Shown: in pieces, positions 17,766-26,207 of the stretch
Position numbering within the stretch: the first letter of the stretch is position 1
Layout of the letters: each line of letters begins with the position of its first letter
Assembly (NCBI RefSeq): GCF_902168135.1
Contig: NZ_CABHOL010000006.1
Coordinates: forward strand, 1 to 64,000
Direction: 5' to 3'
Length of the DNA: 64,000 nt
DNA from: an uncultured Fluviicola sp.
GTDB lineage: Bacteria > Bacteroidota > Bacteroidia > Flavobacteriales_D > Crocinitomicaceae
The notes under the pieces: model-generated
What the model saw: only the letters and a program-made list of their open reading frames with translations
The model's database searches: none
What the model was told of the DNA's origin: nothing
Translations under genes and position numbers: made by a program

Positions 17766-18391
17766 TATTTGATTTTCAAAATTTCTTGTACCGCCGAAGA
17801 AACGTACTCTACTCCTATTGCAATGACAATAAAACCTATGATCCGTGAAATGGCGTTTATCCCGGAAGCTCCAAGGGCTTTTACGATGAAATGCGAAGTT
17901 CTTAAAATAACATAGATTGCCAGGCAGACAGCAATAATAGCGCAAACCGAAAGCAAATGCTGTTCTTTATTGTCGAATGTTTGATTATAAGTAATCAGTA
18001 AAGAGATAGATCCCGGACCGGCGAGCATCGGAATCGCAAGTGGAGTCAGTGAAACTTCCGAACGCGTCTGCATATCTTCCTGAACACTCGCTTTTTTCAT
18101 TCCCTTATGCTTGGTAAAAGACCCGGTAAGCAACGCAAAACCCGAGGTAGCAATAATCAATCCGCCAGCTACACGCAAGGAATTGATACTGATCCCAAAA
18201 AAATTCAACACATATTTTCCGGCAAAAAAAGAGATCAATAAGATGATACACACATTGACAGAGGTCCAAAGCGACGTTTTATCCCGGTTGTGTTTGGTAT
18301 CGTCTTTCGTCAATCCAACGAAAACGGGAACGGTTCCCAAAGGGTTTAAAACTGAGAATAATGCGGCGAAAACACTGATAAAAAGTTCCAT
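17765..18391 (-). CDS. MarC-family integral membrane protein
   Basis: A 208-residue inner-membrane protein starting at the ATG at 18391 (MELFISVFAALFSVLNPLGT); an upstream TTG at 18403 is unlikely. Six hydrophobic helices and the family signature NPLGTVPVF at residues 16-24, plus the LTPLAIPMLAGPGSISLLIT segment, identify UPF0056/MarC. The family was once linked to multiple antibiotic resistance but its function is not established. The C-terminus ends ILKIK, with the last codons next to an AT-rich repeat identical in arrangement to that after the thioesterase gene at 51999. Confidence 0.92.
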   Translation of the reverse strand: MELFISVFAALFSVLNPLGTVPVFVGLTKDDTKHNRDKTSLWTSVNVCIILLISFFAGKYVLNFFGISINSLRVAGGLIIATSGFALLTGSFTKHKGMKKASVQEDMQTRSEVSLTPLAIPMLAGPGSISLLITYNQTFDNKEQHLLSVCAIIAVCLAIYVILRTSHFIVKALGASGINAISRIIGFIVIAIGVEYVSSAVQEILKIK

Positions 18392-18475
18392 TTTTTTGCG
18401 CAAAATTCCCCATATTCCGGGGCTTTGACGTTAGGTGAATATTAATTGTTGGTTACGAATGTAATTCATGGCTCT

Positions 18476-18505
18476 GGTAGGGGAGAAAAATTTTTCACCC
18501 CTACC
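18476..18505. repeat. Dispersed palindrome, family A copy 2
   Basis: A gapless 30-bp inverted repeat, GGTAGGGG...CCCCTACC with an A5T5 centre and one mismatch. Unlike the other copies it lies in the promoter region between divergent genes (marC and the methyltransferase). Confidence 0.85.
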
Positions 18506-18552
18506 GGGACAAATTCGAAATTCGAATGACTATTTTCGTAAAAACACATCCC

Positions 18553-19212
18553 ATGGAGAAAGATCAATTAGCAGAACTCGCTTCTCAATTAAGCCATCCG
18601 TCCGGAGAAAAAGGCAATGAAATAGCTCAAATGATGAATGAAACCAATATCGGTATGACTAAAAATGCCATTCTAAACCTGGATCTTAGCTCCAATGATT
18701 CCGTTTTGGAATTAGGCCATGGAAATGCCGGTCACGTAGAATTTCTATTTGCACAATGCGAGAATATCCGCTATACCGGCCTGGAGATCTCTACCCTGAT
18801 GAACAGAGAGGCACAGCTGTTAAACGAATCCTTCGTAACTTCTGAAAAAGCTTCTTTCACCTTATACGACGGGGAAAAAATTCCTTTTAAAGACAATGAA
18901 TTCAACAAGTTACTTACTGTAAACACGCTGTATTTCTGGAAAAATCCAATGGAGTTACTGACTGAACTGTCCCGGGTTCTAAAACCCCAGGCACTTTTTT
19001 CACTCACATTCGCCCATCGGAGCTTTATGGAAACGCTTCCTTTTACTCCCTTCGGCTTTACGCTGTATAATCCCGATGAAGTCCTGGAGCTGGTGAACCA
19101 AAGTGCATTCAGCCTTCATAAGGAAGATGCACAGACAGAAGTCGTGCTTACAAAAACCGGTGAATCAGTAGCACGTCAATTCTCTACCTTAGTATTGAAA
19201 AACCATAAGTAA
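18553..19212 (+). CDS. Class I SAM-dependent methyltransferase
   Basis: A 219-residue protein from the ATG at 18553 (MEKDQLAELASQL). The upstream in-frame ATG at 18526 would add only nine unusual residues and overlaps a TATTTTCG promoter-like word. SAM-binding motif I is VLELGHGNAGHVEFLF (family pattern hD/ExGxGxG), followed by an acidic residue after strand 2 (TGLEIS), and post-motif regions LYDGEKIPFKDNEFNKLLTVN and LTELSRVLKPQALFSLTF typical of UbiE/Methyltransf_11 enzymes. The substrate is unknown. It is just upstream of, and collinear with, the OsmC cluster but separated by 41 bp of a TTTGAAC-rich repeat. Confidence 0.88.
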   Translation: MEKDQLAELASQLSHPSGEKGNEIAQMMNETNIGMTKNAILNLDLSSNDSVLELGHGNAGHVEFLFAQCENIRYTGLEISTLMNREAQLLNESFVTSEKASFTLYDGEKIPFKDNEFNKLLTVNTLYFWKNPMELLTELSRVLKPQALFSLTFAHRSFMETLPFTPFGFTLYNPDEVLELVNQSAFSLHKEDAQTEVVLTKTGESVARQFSTLVLKNHK

Positions 19213-19251
19213 TTTGAACTCTTTGAACTTTTAAACCTTTTAAACGTTTCT
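19213..19251. repeat. TTTGAAC/TTTAAAC low-complexity repeat, copy 1
   Basis: The short gap between the methyltransferase and OsmC genes consists almost entirely of the words TTTGAAC, TTTAAAC and CTTTTAAAC. A similar, partly self-complementary block is at 31764-31817 before the hybrid kinase gene. Confidence 0.5.
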
Positions 19252-19253
19252 TT

Positions 19254-19724
19254 ATGAAAGAACACACATACGAAGCAACTGTTATCTGGACAGGAAACAA
19301 AGGAACCGGAACATCTGACTATGCAGCATACGGAAGAGAATTTACCCTTCAAATCCCCAACAAACCGGATTTACTCTGTTCAGCGGATGTACCATTTCGG
19401 GGCGATAAAACCAAACACAACCCGGAAGATTTTTTCCTGGCATCACTTTCCAGCTGCCACATGTTATGGTATTTCCACTTGTGTGCCGATGCTGGGATCC
19501 GGGTTGTCGAATATACCGACGAACCGATTGGAACAATGATCCAGGATCCGAACGGAGGCCGCTTCACTTCCGTTACATTGCGCCCGAAAGTAGTGATTAC
19601 AGATCCTTCTAAAATAAATCTGGCAAACAGCCTGCACCACGAAGCCAATAAACAATGCTTCATTGCAAACTCCTGCAACTTCAGGGTTACCCATGAACCT
19701 ACTTGTACTTCGAACAATGCTTGA
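19254..19724 (+). CDS. OsmC-family peroxidase-like protein
   Basis: A 156-residue OsmC/Ohr-fold protein. The two redox cysteines expected for hydroperoxide reduction are present: Cys68 in LSSCHMLW and Cys141 in ANSCNF. Their sequence context resembles the third OsmC subgroup more than Ohr. It heads a compact cluster: its stop codon overlaps the start of the DUF1272 gene (ATG at 19717), which overlaps the HPP gene, which overlaps the RpoA-CTD-like gene. The likely role is reduction of organic or lipid peroxides in the cytoplasm (family knowledge). Confidence 0.9.
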   Translation: MKEHTYEATVIWTGNKGTGTSDYAAYGREFTLQIPNKPDLLCSADVPFRGDKTKHNPEDFFLASLSSCHMLWYFHLCADAGIRVVEYTDEPIGTMIQDPNGGRFTSVTLRPKVVITDPSKINLANSLHHEANKQCFIANSCNFRVTHEPTCTSNNA

Positions 19725-19950
19725 GTTGAGACCAACATGTGAAAGATGTTATAAAGAATTACCTCCGGAAAGTACCGAAGCAATGATCTGTAGTTTCGAA
19801 TGTACATTCTGCATTAGCTGTGTGGAAAAATACCCCGAAAAAAAATGCCCAAATTGTGGCGGAGAATTCCAAAAAAGACCAATAAGGCCGAAACATTTGC
19901 TCGAAAAATTTCCGGCGAGCACTGACTTTTTTTTCAAACCAAGAGATTAA
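19717..19950 (+). CDS. DUF1272 small zinc-ribbon protein
   Basis: A 77-residue protein starting at the ATG at 19717, eight bases inside the OsmC gene; the longer reading from 19663 is unlikely because the family begins MLELRPTCERC. Eight cysteines in CxxC-type pairs (CERC, CSFEC-TFC, CISC, CPNC) are consistent with two structural zinc sites in a RING-like/treble-clef arrangement. The family function is unknown. Translational coupling on both sides (overlap with OsmC; TAATG junction with the HPP gene) argues that it acts in the same process. Confidence 0.88.
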   Translation: MLELRPTCERCYKELPPESTEAMICSFECTFCISCVEKYPEKKCPNCGGEFQKRPIRPKHLLEKFPASTDFFFKPRD

Positions 19951-20573
19951 TGCCAATGAAAAAATACAAATCCATCAGAAAAGTCCGCTATGTACTCTAC
20001 AAAGAAACCCTGGTTGATTTCAAAGAGCATCTCTGGACCTTCATCGGATCCTTCTTCGGTATCGGGCTGATCGCTTTTATACAGTCTCATTCACTGGATC
20101 ATTTATCAAACGTTTTCCTGATAGGATCTTTCGGTGCGAGCAGTGTGTTGATCTACGGTGCAATCCAGAGTCCGCTGGCACAGCCCAGAAACCTCGTCGG
20201 CGGACATATTATTTCTGCATTTATCGGTGTTTGCGTTTATAAATTGTTACCCAATCCGGACCTGGTATGGGTAGCCGCACCGCTTGCAGTAAGTATTTCA
20301 ATCATTGCCATGCAGATGACCAAAACACTTCATCCTCCGGGTGGAGCAACCGCATTGATAGCCGTTATCGGAACACCGAAAGTCAAAGCACTTGGTTTTG
20401 TATACGTATTGTCGCCTGTACTTTCTGGAGTAATGATCCTGCTATTAGTTGCAATCATAGCCAATAATCTTACAAAGAACAGAAGCTATCCGACCAACAG
20501 CAGGCTTACAAAATATATCAAACCCCGTAAAATTCGTTTAAGAGATGTCACAAAAAACAGAAAGAATTTGTAA
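19950..20573 (+). CDS. HPP-family integral membrane protein
   Basis: A 207-residue membrane protein with four to five hydrophobic helices and the family signature LHPPGGATALIAV at about residues 127-139. Characterised HPP members in plastids and cyanobacteria have been associated with nitrite transport; whether this applies here is inference. The start codon overlaps the previous stop (TAATG at 19948-19952); the second Met (19956) is an alternative. A basic N-terminus (KKYKSIRKVRYVLYK) and C-terminus suggest cytoplasmic ends. The last 29 bp overlap the downstream gene. Confidence 0.9.
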   Translation: MPMKKYKSIRKVRYVLYKETLVDFKEHLWTFIGSFFGIGLIAFIQSHSLDHLSNVFLIGSFGASSVLIYGAIQSPLAQPRNLVGGHIISAFIGVCVYKLLPNPDLVWVAAPLAVSISIIAMQMTKTLHPPGGATALIAVIGTPKVKALGFVYVLSPVLSGVMILLLVAIIANNLTKNRSYPTNSRLTKYIKPRKIRLRDVTKNRKNL

Positions 20574-20832
20574 AAGGGGACACCGCTATTTCAAAAGTTC
20601 GGATTGTCCGACCTGCCCGGTTTGCGAAGAAGAACGAAAAGCAGAAGCCGGGATTTTTGCTGTCCTTGCCGCTCCCGCAAGAAGAGCAATGGCAAGTCAT
20701 GGAATAAATACCTTAGAACAATTAGCCAATTACAAGGAAAAAGAAATTCTTCAATTCCATGGGATCGGAAAAACCAGCATCCCCGCTCTCAAAAATCTTT
20801 TGGCTGAGAGAGGACTTTCTTTTAAGGCATAA
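20545..20832 (+). CDS. RNA polymerase alpha-CTD-like protein with N-terminal zinc ribbon
   Basis: A 95-residue protein. Residues 9-28 hold a Cys/His cluster (CKRGH, then CPTCPVC) that looks like a zinc ribbon. Residues 45-92 resemble the helix-hairpin-helix C-terminal domain of RpoA: APARRAMASHGINTLEQLAN followed by GIGKTSIPALKNLLAERGL. The true alpha subunit is much longer, so this is a stand-alone alphaCTD-like module and may bind DNA or RNA polymerase. It overlaps the HPP gene by 29 bp and ends the OsmC cluster. Confidence 0.82.
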   Translation: MSQKTERICKRGHRYFKSSDCPTCPVCEEERKAEAGIFAVLAAPARRAMASHGINTLEQLANYKEKEILQFHGIGKTSIPALKNLLAERGLSFKA

Positions 20833-20852
20833 TTTGAATTATATTTATCATT

Positions 20853-20930
20853 GAAAGACTATTAGGCAAAAGACTCAAGACATAAGACTTGAATTTGTCT
20901 TTGGTCTTATGTCTAACATCTTTAGTCTTT
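20853..20930. repeat. Intergenic inverted repeat AGACATAAGAC
   Basis: Arms AGACATAAGAC (20878-20888) and GTCTTATGTCT (20904-20914) are perfect complements, with outer AAAGACT / AGTCTTT pairs. The right arm contains a spurious in-frame ATG (20909) for the next gene. Confidence 0.75.
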
Positions 20931-20935
20931 TTAAA

Positions 20936-21307
20936 ATGAAAACTTTCGCCAACGTAGATGAATACATAAATGATTTTGAAGGAGAAACCAGGGAACGATT
21001 AATTGCTACCCGGAAACTCATCCTGGAAACAGCCCCGCAAGCGCAGGAATCTATCTCCTATGGCATGCCGGCTTATAAAACAAATGGAAAACCATTGGTT
21101 TATTTCGGCGGATACAAATCACACATAGGTTTTTATGCTACGCCGACAGGTCACCAGGCGTTTGAAAAAGAGCTTTCCAAATACAAACAGGGAAAAGGCT
21201 CGGTACAATTCCCTTTGGATGAACCGCTTCCCGCAAAGTTGATCAAAGAGATCGTTCTGTTCCGCATGGCTGAAAACCAGGCAAAGTACGGAAAAGGGAA
21301 GAAATAA
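20936..21307 (+). CDS. DUF1801 (YdhG/YjbR-CyaY-like) protein
   Basis: A 123-residue protein. The start at 20936 (MKTFANVDEYINDF) is preferred because the in-frame ATG at 20909 falls within an intergenic repeat. The conserved features are PQAQESISYGMPAYKTNGKPLVYFGGYKSHIGFY and a C-terminal SVQFPLDEPLP-KEIV region, typical of DUF1801, an alpha/beta fold of unknown activity sometimes associated with iron or DNA binding. No operon partner is apparent. Confidence 0.87.
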   Translation: MKTFANVDEYINDFEGETRERLIATRKLILETAPQAQESISYGMPAYKTNGKPLVYFGGYKSHIGFYATPTGHQAFEKELSKYKQGKGSVQFPLDEPLPAKLIKEIVLFRMAENQAKYGKGKK

Positions 21308-21470
21308 CGTTAGTCCGTCACAGCGGAAAGACTTCGGGCAGTAGCCACAAACTGCTTTACATGAAGGAAAAGACAAGCTCCTCATTCAGAAGGAATCATT
21401 AATTTCACACAAGAAAATCAGCAGCAGCTGATAGATACAAGCCGGCTCAGCCGGTAAATACCAAGTGATT

Positions 21471-23090
21471 ATGAAACACCTGTTTTTCTTTTATTCTTTG
21501 CTGCTTGCAGCCACATCATTCGGTCAATTCACCCATGCTGATTCTTTGCGCGGGACTTATGGAGATTCCAGGAATTGGTGGGATTTGAAGCATTACGATC
21601 TGAGTGTAACCTTTGATATAGACCAAAAAGAAATCCGTGGAAAAAACACCATTCAATTTGCAGTTTCGGAACTCCCTGAAACAGGAAAGCAAGAGCTTCA
21701 GATTGATCTCCAGGAACCCATGATACTCGATAGCGTACTTTCAGGGAAGCAGCATAAAAAATTACCTGTTCGAAAAGACGGAAATGCCTACTACATATCG
21801 AATGTTGTAAACAGCGAACAAAACAACGAGATCACTGTTTACTTCCACGGAAAACCGCGTGCAGCAAAACATGCACCCTGGGACGGAGGAATCGTTTGGG
21901 CAAAAGATCACAACGGCTCACCCTGGGTTTCTATTGCCTGCCAGGGACAGGGAGCAAGTGTCTGGTTTCCGTGCAAAGATTCTCAATTCGATGAACCTGA
22001 TAACGGTGTCGTGATGCATTATACTTGTCCGGGTGAATTGGTCTGTGTCAGTAACGGGACCTTTTTGGGGAAAGAAGTCAACAACTTAAAGCAATCCACC
22101 TATTCCTGGAAAGTAAGCAATCCGATCAATAATTATTGTATGATCCCGTATATCGGTGATTATGTAAACATGCACGAACACTTCACGGGAGAAAAAGGAA
22201 ACCTGGAAATCGACTATTGGGTTTTGAGAGGAAATGAAGAAAAAGCAAAAAAACAATTCGGAGATGCGCCAAAAACCCTGAAAGCACTGGAATACTGGTT
22301 TGGGCCTTATCCTTTTTATGAAGATGGTTATAAATTAGTTGAAGCTCCTTACCTTGGAATGGAACACCAAAGTGCCGTTGCCTACGGAAATGGTTTCAAA
22401 AATGGTTATATGGGTTCTGATCTGAGCAATACCGGTGTCGGACTGAAATGGGATTTCATCATTGTCCATGAGAGCGGCCACGAATGGTACGGGAATAATA
22501 TCACCTCTAAAGATATCGCAGACATGTGGATCCATGAAGGGTTCACCTGTTACAGCGAAACCCTTTTTACCGATTACTGGTTCGGAAAGGAAGATGCTGA
22601 TAAATATTGCCGGGGCCTTCGTAAAAACATCCTGAATGACCGGCCTATTATCGGTCCGTACGGAGTAAATACCGAAGGAAGCGGTGACATGTATTACAAA
22701 GGAGCAAATATGCTTCATACAATCCGTACAATTTACGGCAACGACTCACTTTTCCGGATGATGCTTCGTAAAATGAATGCCGATTTCTATCATCAAACCG
22801 TTACAACACAGCAAGTAGAACAATTCATGTCAAAAGAACTCGGAATGGATCTTTCAAAAGTGTTTGATCAATACCTGCGCACGAAAACTCCACCGACACT
22901 TCAATTAAAAGTTTCCAAAAGGAAAGTTAAATTCCGCTGGGTAAATTGCGTAGAAGGTTTCAATATGCCGATCATGAATGGAAACCAAAAGTTGGTATGC
23001 ACTGCTAAATGGAGCTCATACGTTATCGGAACTGATCATCCCTTCAATTTGAATCCGAACCTGTACCTTCTAAAAAAAGAACAGAAGTGA
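21471..23090 (+). CDS. Exported M1-family zinc metallopeptidase
   Basis: A 539-residue exported protein starting at the ATG at 21471 (MKHLFFFYSLLLAATSFGQ, a signal peptide); a GTG two codons earlier is less likely. An N-terminal beta-saddle domain (about 25-210) precedes the catalytic domain. The zinc motif HExxH-X18-E is complete: His335, Glu336, His339 and Glu358 (HESGHEWYGN ... IHEGFTCYSE). The exopeptidase loop is GMEHQS in place of the usual GxMEN, as in other short bacterial M1 enzymes. The C-terminus is short, with no T9SS domain, suggesting a periplasmic aminopeptidase that trims oligopeptides. Confidence 0.93.
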   Translation: MKHLFFFYSLLLAATSFGQFTHADSLRGTYGDSRNWWDLKHYDLSVTFDIDQKEIRGKNTIQFAVSELPETGKQELQIDLQEPMILDSVLSGKQHKKLPVRKDGNAYYISNVVNSEQNNEITVYFHGKPRAAKHAPWDGGIVWAKDHNGSPWVSIACQGQGASVWFPCKDSQFDEPDNGVVMHYTCPGELVCVSNGTFLGKEVNNLKQSTYSWKVSNPINNYCMIPYIGDYVNMHEHFTGEKGNLEIDYWVLRGNEEKAKKQFGDAPKTLKALEYWFGPYPFYEDGYKLVEAPYLGMEHQSAVAYGNGFKNGYMGSDLSNTGVGLKWDFIIVHESGHEWYGNNITSKDIADMWIHEGFTCYSETLFTDYWFGKEDADKYCRGLRKNILNDRPIIGPYGVNTEGSGDMYYKGANMLHTIRTIYGNDSLFRMMLRKMNADFYHQTVTTQQVEQFMSKELGMDLSKVFDQYLRTKTPPTLQLKVSKRKVKFRWVNCVEGFNMPIMNGNQKLVCTAKWSSYVIGTDHPFNLNPNLYLLKKEQK

Positions 23091-23105
23091 ATCGGTAAAA
23101 TTGCG

Positions 23106-23113
23106 TAAGTTTG
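23106..23113 (+). promoter_or_regulatory. Candidate -7 element for the choice-of-anchor L gene pair
   Basis: TAAGTTTG fits TAnnTTTG, 18 bp before the ATG at 23132; no good -33 TTG was seen. Confidence 0.4.
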
Positions 23114-23131
23114 TAGCTACATTTTTACAGC

Positions 23132-24133
23132 ATGAAATACTTTTACCACCTTATCATCTGCCTTTTACCGGTACTTTCCTTCGGTCAATTAACTTTAGGC
23201 GGAAGTGATCCTCAGGATATCTCAACTATTTTGAGTGGCTCGGGAGTTACTATTTCCAATGTGCAACACAATGGAACACTGGATGCTATTGCATATTTCT
23301 CTGCTAACACCTATAATATGCCGTTCCAGTCGGGGTTTTTAATGACTACTGGATCAAAATTTTGTGCTGTCGGGCCAAATGACACTGCCTTTGCAAGTAT
23401 AAAGAACAATGCCGCGGGTCTTAATCTTGCAGATAACGCATTAAATATTATTTCTTACGATGCCTCTGTCATTACTTTTGATGCAGTGCCAAGTGGAAGC
23501 ACTCTGAAAATCAATTACATATTTGGATCAGAAGAATTTGGATATAGCGGTTTAACAATTAACGATGCTTTCGGAATTTTTATTTCCGGACCTGGAATAA
23601 GCGGAACACAGAATATAGCCCGTTTACCAAATCAAAATACCATTACTATATCCAATTTAAAAGCAAATAGCCAATACCTTGTAAACAATGGAAATGGAAC
23701 CCAGGCTCCTTACAACACTTCTGATAACTATCTGCAATACAATCAATTAAGCATTCCGTTAACAGCTTCGATAAATGATCTTTTTCCCGGTTCCCCCTAC
23801 CACATCATCCTGGTAATTGCTGATGACCGGGATGCAGTTTTTGATTCCGGAGTTTTTATAGAAGAAGGCAGTGTTACTGCCAGTATCGATGAAAATACAC
23901 TGGATAACTTTGTAAACATCACGTATAATTCCTCCAACCAGCAGGCAACCATCCAGGTTACTGACTATCCCGGAAACTTGACTTACTCGGTTCTGGATTT
24001 GTCCGGAAAAACAATGACTCAATCAACCATAGCGGAAAGCACCACTATCGACCTGAGCAATTATGCATCCGGAATGTACCTCATCCATGTAGAAGGAAGC
24101 AACGGTCAGGTTACCAGGAAAGTAATTCGCTGA
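23132..24133 (+). CDS. T9SS-sorted choice-of-anchor L domain protein, paralogue 1
   Basis: A 333-residue secreted protein: signal peptide (MKYFYHLIICLLPVLSFGQ), one choice-of-anchor L domain (about 20-250; landmarks SGFLMTTGS, INYIFGSEEF, DAFGIFISGPG) and a C-terminal T9SS type A sorting domain (DLSNYASGMYLIHVEGSNG to the end KVIR). The domain is a beta-rich module common in surface and adhesin-like proteins of Bacteroidota; a binding or structural role at the cell surface is likely, the ligand unknown. The next gene, 21 bp downstream, is its close paralogue. Confidence 0.88.
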   Translation: MKYFYHLIICLLPVLSFGQLTLGGSDPQDISTILSGSGVTISNVQHNGTLDAIAYFSANTYNMPFQSGFLMTTGSKFCAVGPNDTAFASIKNNAAGLNLADNALNIISYDASVITFDAVPSGSTLKINYIFGSEEFGYSGLTINDAFGIFISGPGISGTQNIARLPNQNTITISNLKANSQYLVNNGNGTQAPYNTSDNYLQYNQLSIPLTASINDLFPGSPYHIILVIADDRDAVFDSGVFIEEGSVTASIDENTLDNFVNITYNSSNQQATIQVTDYPGNLTYSVLDLSGKTMTQSTIAESTTIDLSNYASGMYLIHVEGSNGQVTRKVIR

Positions 24134-24154
24134 AATTAATTCTTAAAAACAACT

Positions 24155-25186
24155 ATGAAAATGAAACATCTTTACCACCTTCTTCCGGCATTTTTGCCAT
24201 TCTTTTCATTTGGACAATTAAACCTGGGCGGAAATGATCCACAGGATTTGGTCGCACACGCACTTTCCGGGTCAGGAGTTAGTATTTCCAATGTTCAATA
24301 CACCGGTACACCGGATGCTATTGCCTATTTTTCATCCAATAATATGATAAATATGCCCTACAATTCCGGTTTTTTAATGACTACCGGATCAAAATATTTT
24401 GCTGTGGGGCCAAATGATACGATCAATGCTGGTATTGACAATCAAACTCCGGGACTTGCTCTTTTTAATAACTTCTTTAATGCAACTTCTTACAACGCTT
24501 CAGTTATTGAATTTGATCTTGTTCCGAGTGGAAACATTCTGCACATCAATTACACCTTTGCTTCGGAGGAATATACCGGTCCGAATATTACCCCGGCTTA
24601 TGCCTTTAACGATGCTTTCGGAATCTTCATTTCCGGTCCCGGAATAACTGGCACACAGAATATAGCCCGCTTACCGAATACCAGCCCCGTTTCAACCAGA
24701 ACAATTAATCCTTCGACAAACAGCCAATACTTTGTTTACAATGGAAATGGTTCTGAAGCACCTTACGACGGTTCTGATCAATACCTGCAATACAACGGTC
24801 TAAGCATTCCATTAACAGCTTCCGCACCCAATCTCACACCCGGTTCTTCCTATCACATCATCCTGGTCATTGCAGATGCTGGAAATGCAGTTCGTGATTC
24901 GGGAGTATTCCTGGAAGAAGGAAGTATTACAGCAAGTATTGACGAAAATACACTGGACAACTTTGTAAGCATCGTTTACAACTCTTCCAACCAGCAGGCA
25001 ACTATCGAGGTTACAGAATACCAGGGCAATCTAACTTATTCGGTTGTCGACCTATCCGGAAAAATCATGGTGCAATCCAAAATAACCGAAACAACAGCAG
25101 TTGATCTAAGCAATTATACTTCAGGAATGTACCTCATTCGTGTAACCGGAAGCAACGGTCAAATTATTAAAAAAGTAATTCGCTGA
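24155..25186 (+). CDS. T9SS-sorted choice-of-anchor L domain protein, paralogue 2
   Basis: A 343-residue protein with the same architecture as its upstream neighbour: signal peptide, choice-of-anchor L domain, T9SS sorting domain ending IKKVIR. By eye roughly two thirds of residues are identical, with long shared runs such as ASIDENTLDNFV and SGPGI-GTQNIARLPN; differences are small insertions (SNNMINMP, GPNITPAYAFN) in surface loops. The pair arose by tandem duplication and is probably co-transcribed. An alternative start is the ATG at 24161. Confidence 0.88.
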   Translation: MKMKHLYHLLPAFLPFFSFGQLNLGGNDPQDLVAHALSGSGVSISNVQYTGTPDAIAYFSSNNMINMPYNSGFLMTTGSKYFAVGPNDTINAGIDNQTPGLALFNNFFNATSYNASVIEFDLVPSGNILHINYTFASEEYTGPNITPAYAFNDAFGIFISGPGITGTQNIARLPNTSPVSTRTINPSTNSQYFVYNGNGSEAPYDGSDQYLQYNGLSIPLTASAPNLTPGSSYHIILVIADAGNAVRDSGVFLEEGSITASIDENTLDNFVSIVYNSSNQQATIEVTEYQGNLTYSVVDLSGKIMVQSKITETTAVDLSNYTSGMYLIRVTGSNGQIIKKVIR

Positions 25187-25268
25187 CCGGTTATTCGTTT
25201 TTTCCTTTAAAGAGTCATTTTGTTAATTAATTCTCGCTCCGGGCTTTAAAAGACCGCTTTGATTTTGG

Positions 25269-25276
25269 TACTTTTG
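25269..25276 (+). promoter_or_regulatory. Candidate -7 element for the flavin reductase gene
   Basis: TACTTTTG fits TAnnTTTG, 15 bp before the ATG at 25292. Confidence 0.4.
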
Positions 25277-25291
25277 TAGAAATTTACAAGC

Positions 25292-26185
25292 ATGTTAACG
25301 CTCGATCCGAAAGAACTTCCCGTACCCAAACTCCATGGATACCTGCTTGGAGCTATTGGCCCTCGTCCCATCGCTTTTGCTTCAACAATCGATGAAAACG
25401 GAGTCAATAACTTATCTCCGTTCAGTTTTTTCAATGTCTTTTCGGCGGCACCGCCTATCCTGATCTTTTCTCCGGCAAGGAACGGAAGAACGAATACGAC
25501 AAAGGACACTTACAACAATGTCAAAAAGATCCCGGAAGTGGTTATTAACATTGTGAATATGGATATCCTGCATCAAATGAGTTTGAGCAGTTCTCCTTAC
25601 GGACCGGAAGTCGATGAATTCGTAAAATCAGGTCTTACACCTGTAAAATCAGATACTGTTAGACCGATGCGTGTGTTGGAAGCTCCTGTTCAATTTGAAT
25701 GCAAAGTGCTTGAAGTAAAAGAATTGGGCGATCAGGGCGGAGCAGGAAATCTGGTGATCTGTGAAGTGACCAAAATCCACATCCACGAAGAAATCCTGGC
25801 AGAAGACAGCACCATCGATCAGAAAAAGATCAACCTGGTGGCCCGAATGGGTGGAAACTGGTACTGCCACGCCAATGAGGCATCCATGTTTGAGGTAACC
25901 AAACCAATTACAACAATCGGCATCGGATTCGACCAGATTCCGGAAGATATCCGGGTGAGCACAGTCTTATCGGGAAATGATCTGGCACAACTGGCAGGTG
26001 TTACGGAACTTCCCAATGAAACGGATGTAAACGAATATAAATTATTGGAATTAAGTGATTTATTCCTAACTTTAGAAGACGAGCCGGCAAAATTAGAGCT
26101 TGCTTTGCATGAACGTGCAAAAGAATTAATTAACAACAATGATATTGAAGGAGCATGGATGACACTGCTTTCTTTTAACGATTAA
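25292..26185 (+). CDS. Flavin reductase-like FMN-binding split-barrel protein
   Basis: A 297-residue protein. Residues 1-205 match the flavin_reduct/DIM6-NTAB split barrel: GPRPIAFASTIDENGVNNLS and SPFSFFNVFSAAPPIL (FMN contact region), then NTTKDTYNNVKKIPEVVINI. The C-terminal 90 residues are an extension of acidic helices (ELSDLFLTLEDEPAKLELAL) typical of the longer Bacteroidota members. Members reduce FMN or flavin substrates with NAD(P)H or simply bind FMN; the partner oxygenase is not evident here. The gene is 22 bp upstream of the DUF3127 gene. Confidence 0.88.
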   Translation: MLTLDPKELPVPKLHGYLLGAIGPRPIAFASTIDENGVNNLSPFSFFNVFSAAPPILIFSPARNGRTNTTKDTYNNVKKIPEVVINIVNMDILHQMSLSSSPYGPEVDEFVKSGLTPVKSDTVRPMRVLEAPVQFECKVLEVKELGDQGGAGNLVICEVTKIHIHEEILAEDSTIDQKKINLVARMGGNWYCHANEASMFEVTKPITTIGIGFDQIPEDIRVSTVLSGNDLAQLAGVTELPNETDVNEYKLLELSDLFLTLEDEPAKLELALHERAKELINNNDIEGAWMTLLSFND

Positions 26186-26207
26186 AATAGTAAATACCCG
26201 TAGAAAT

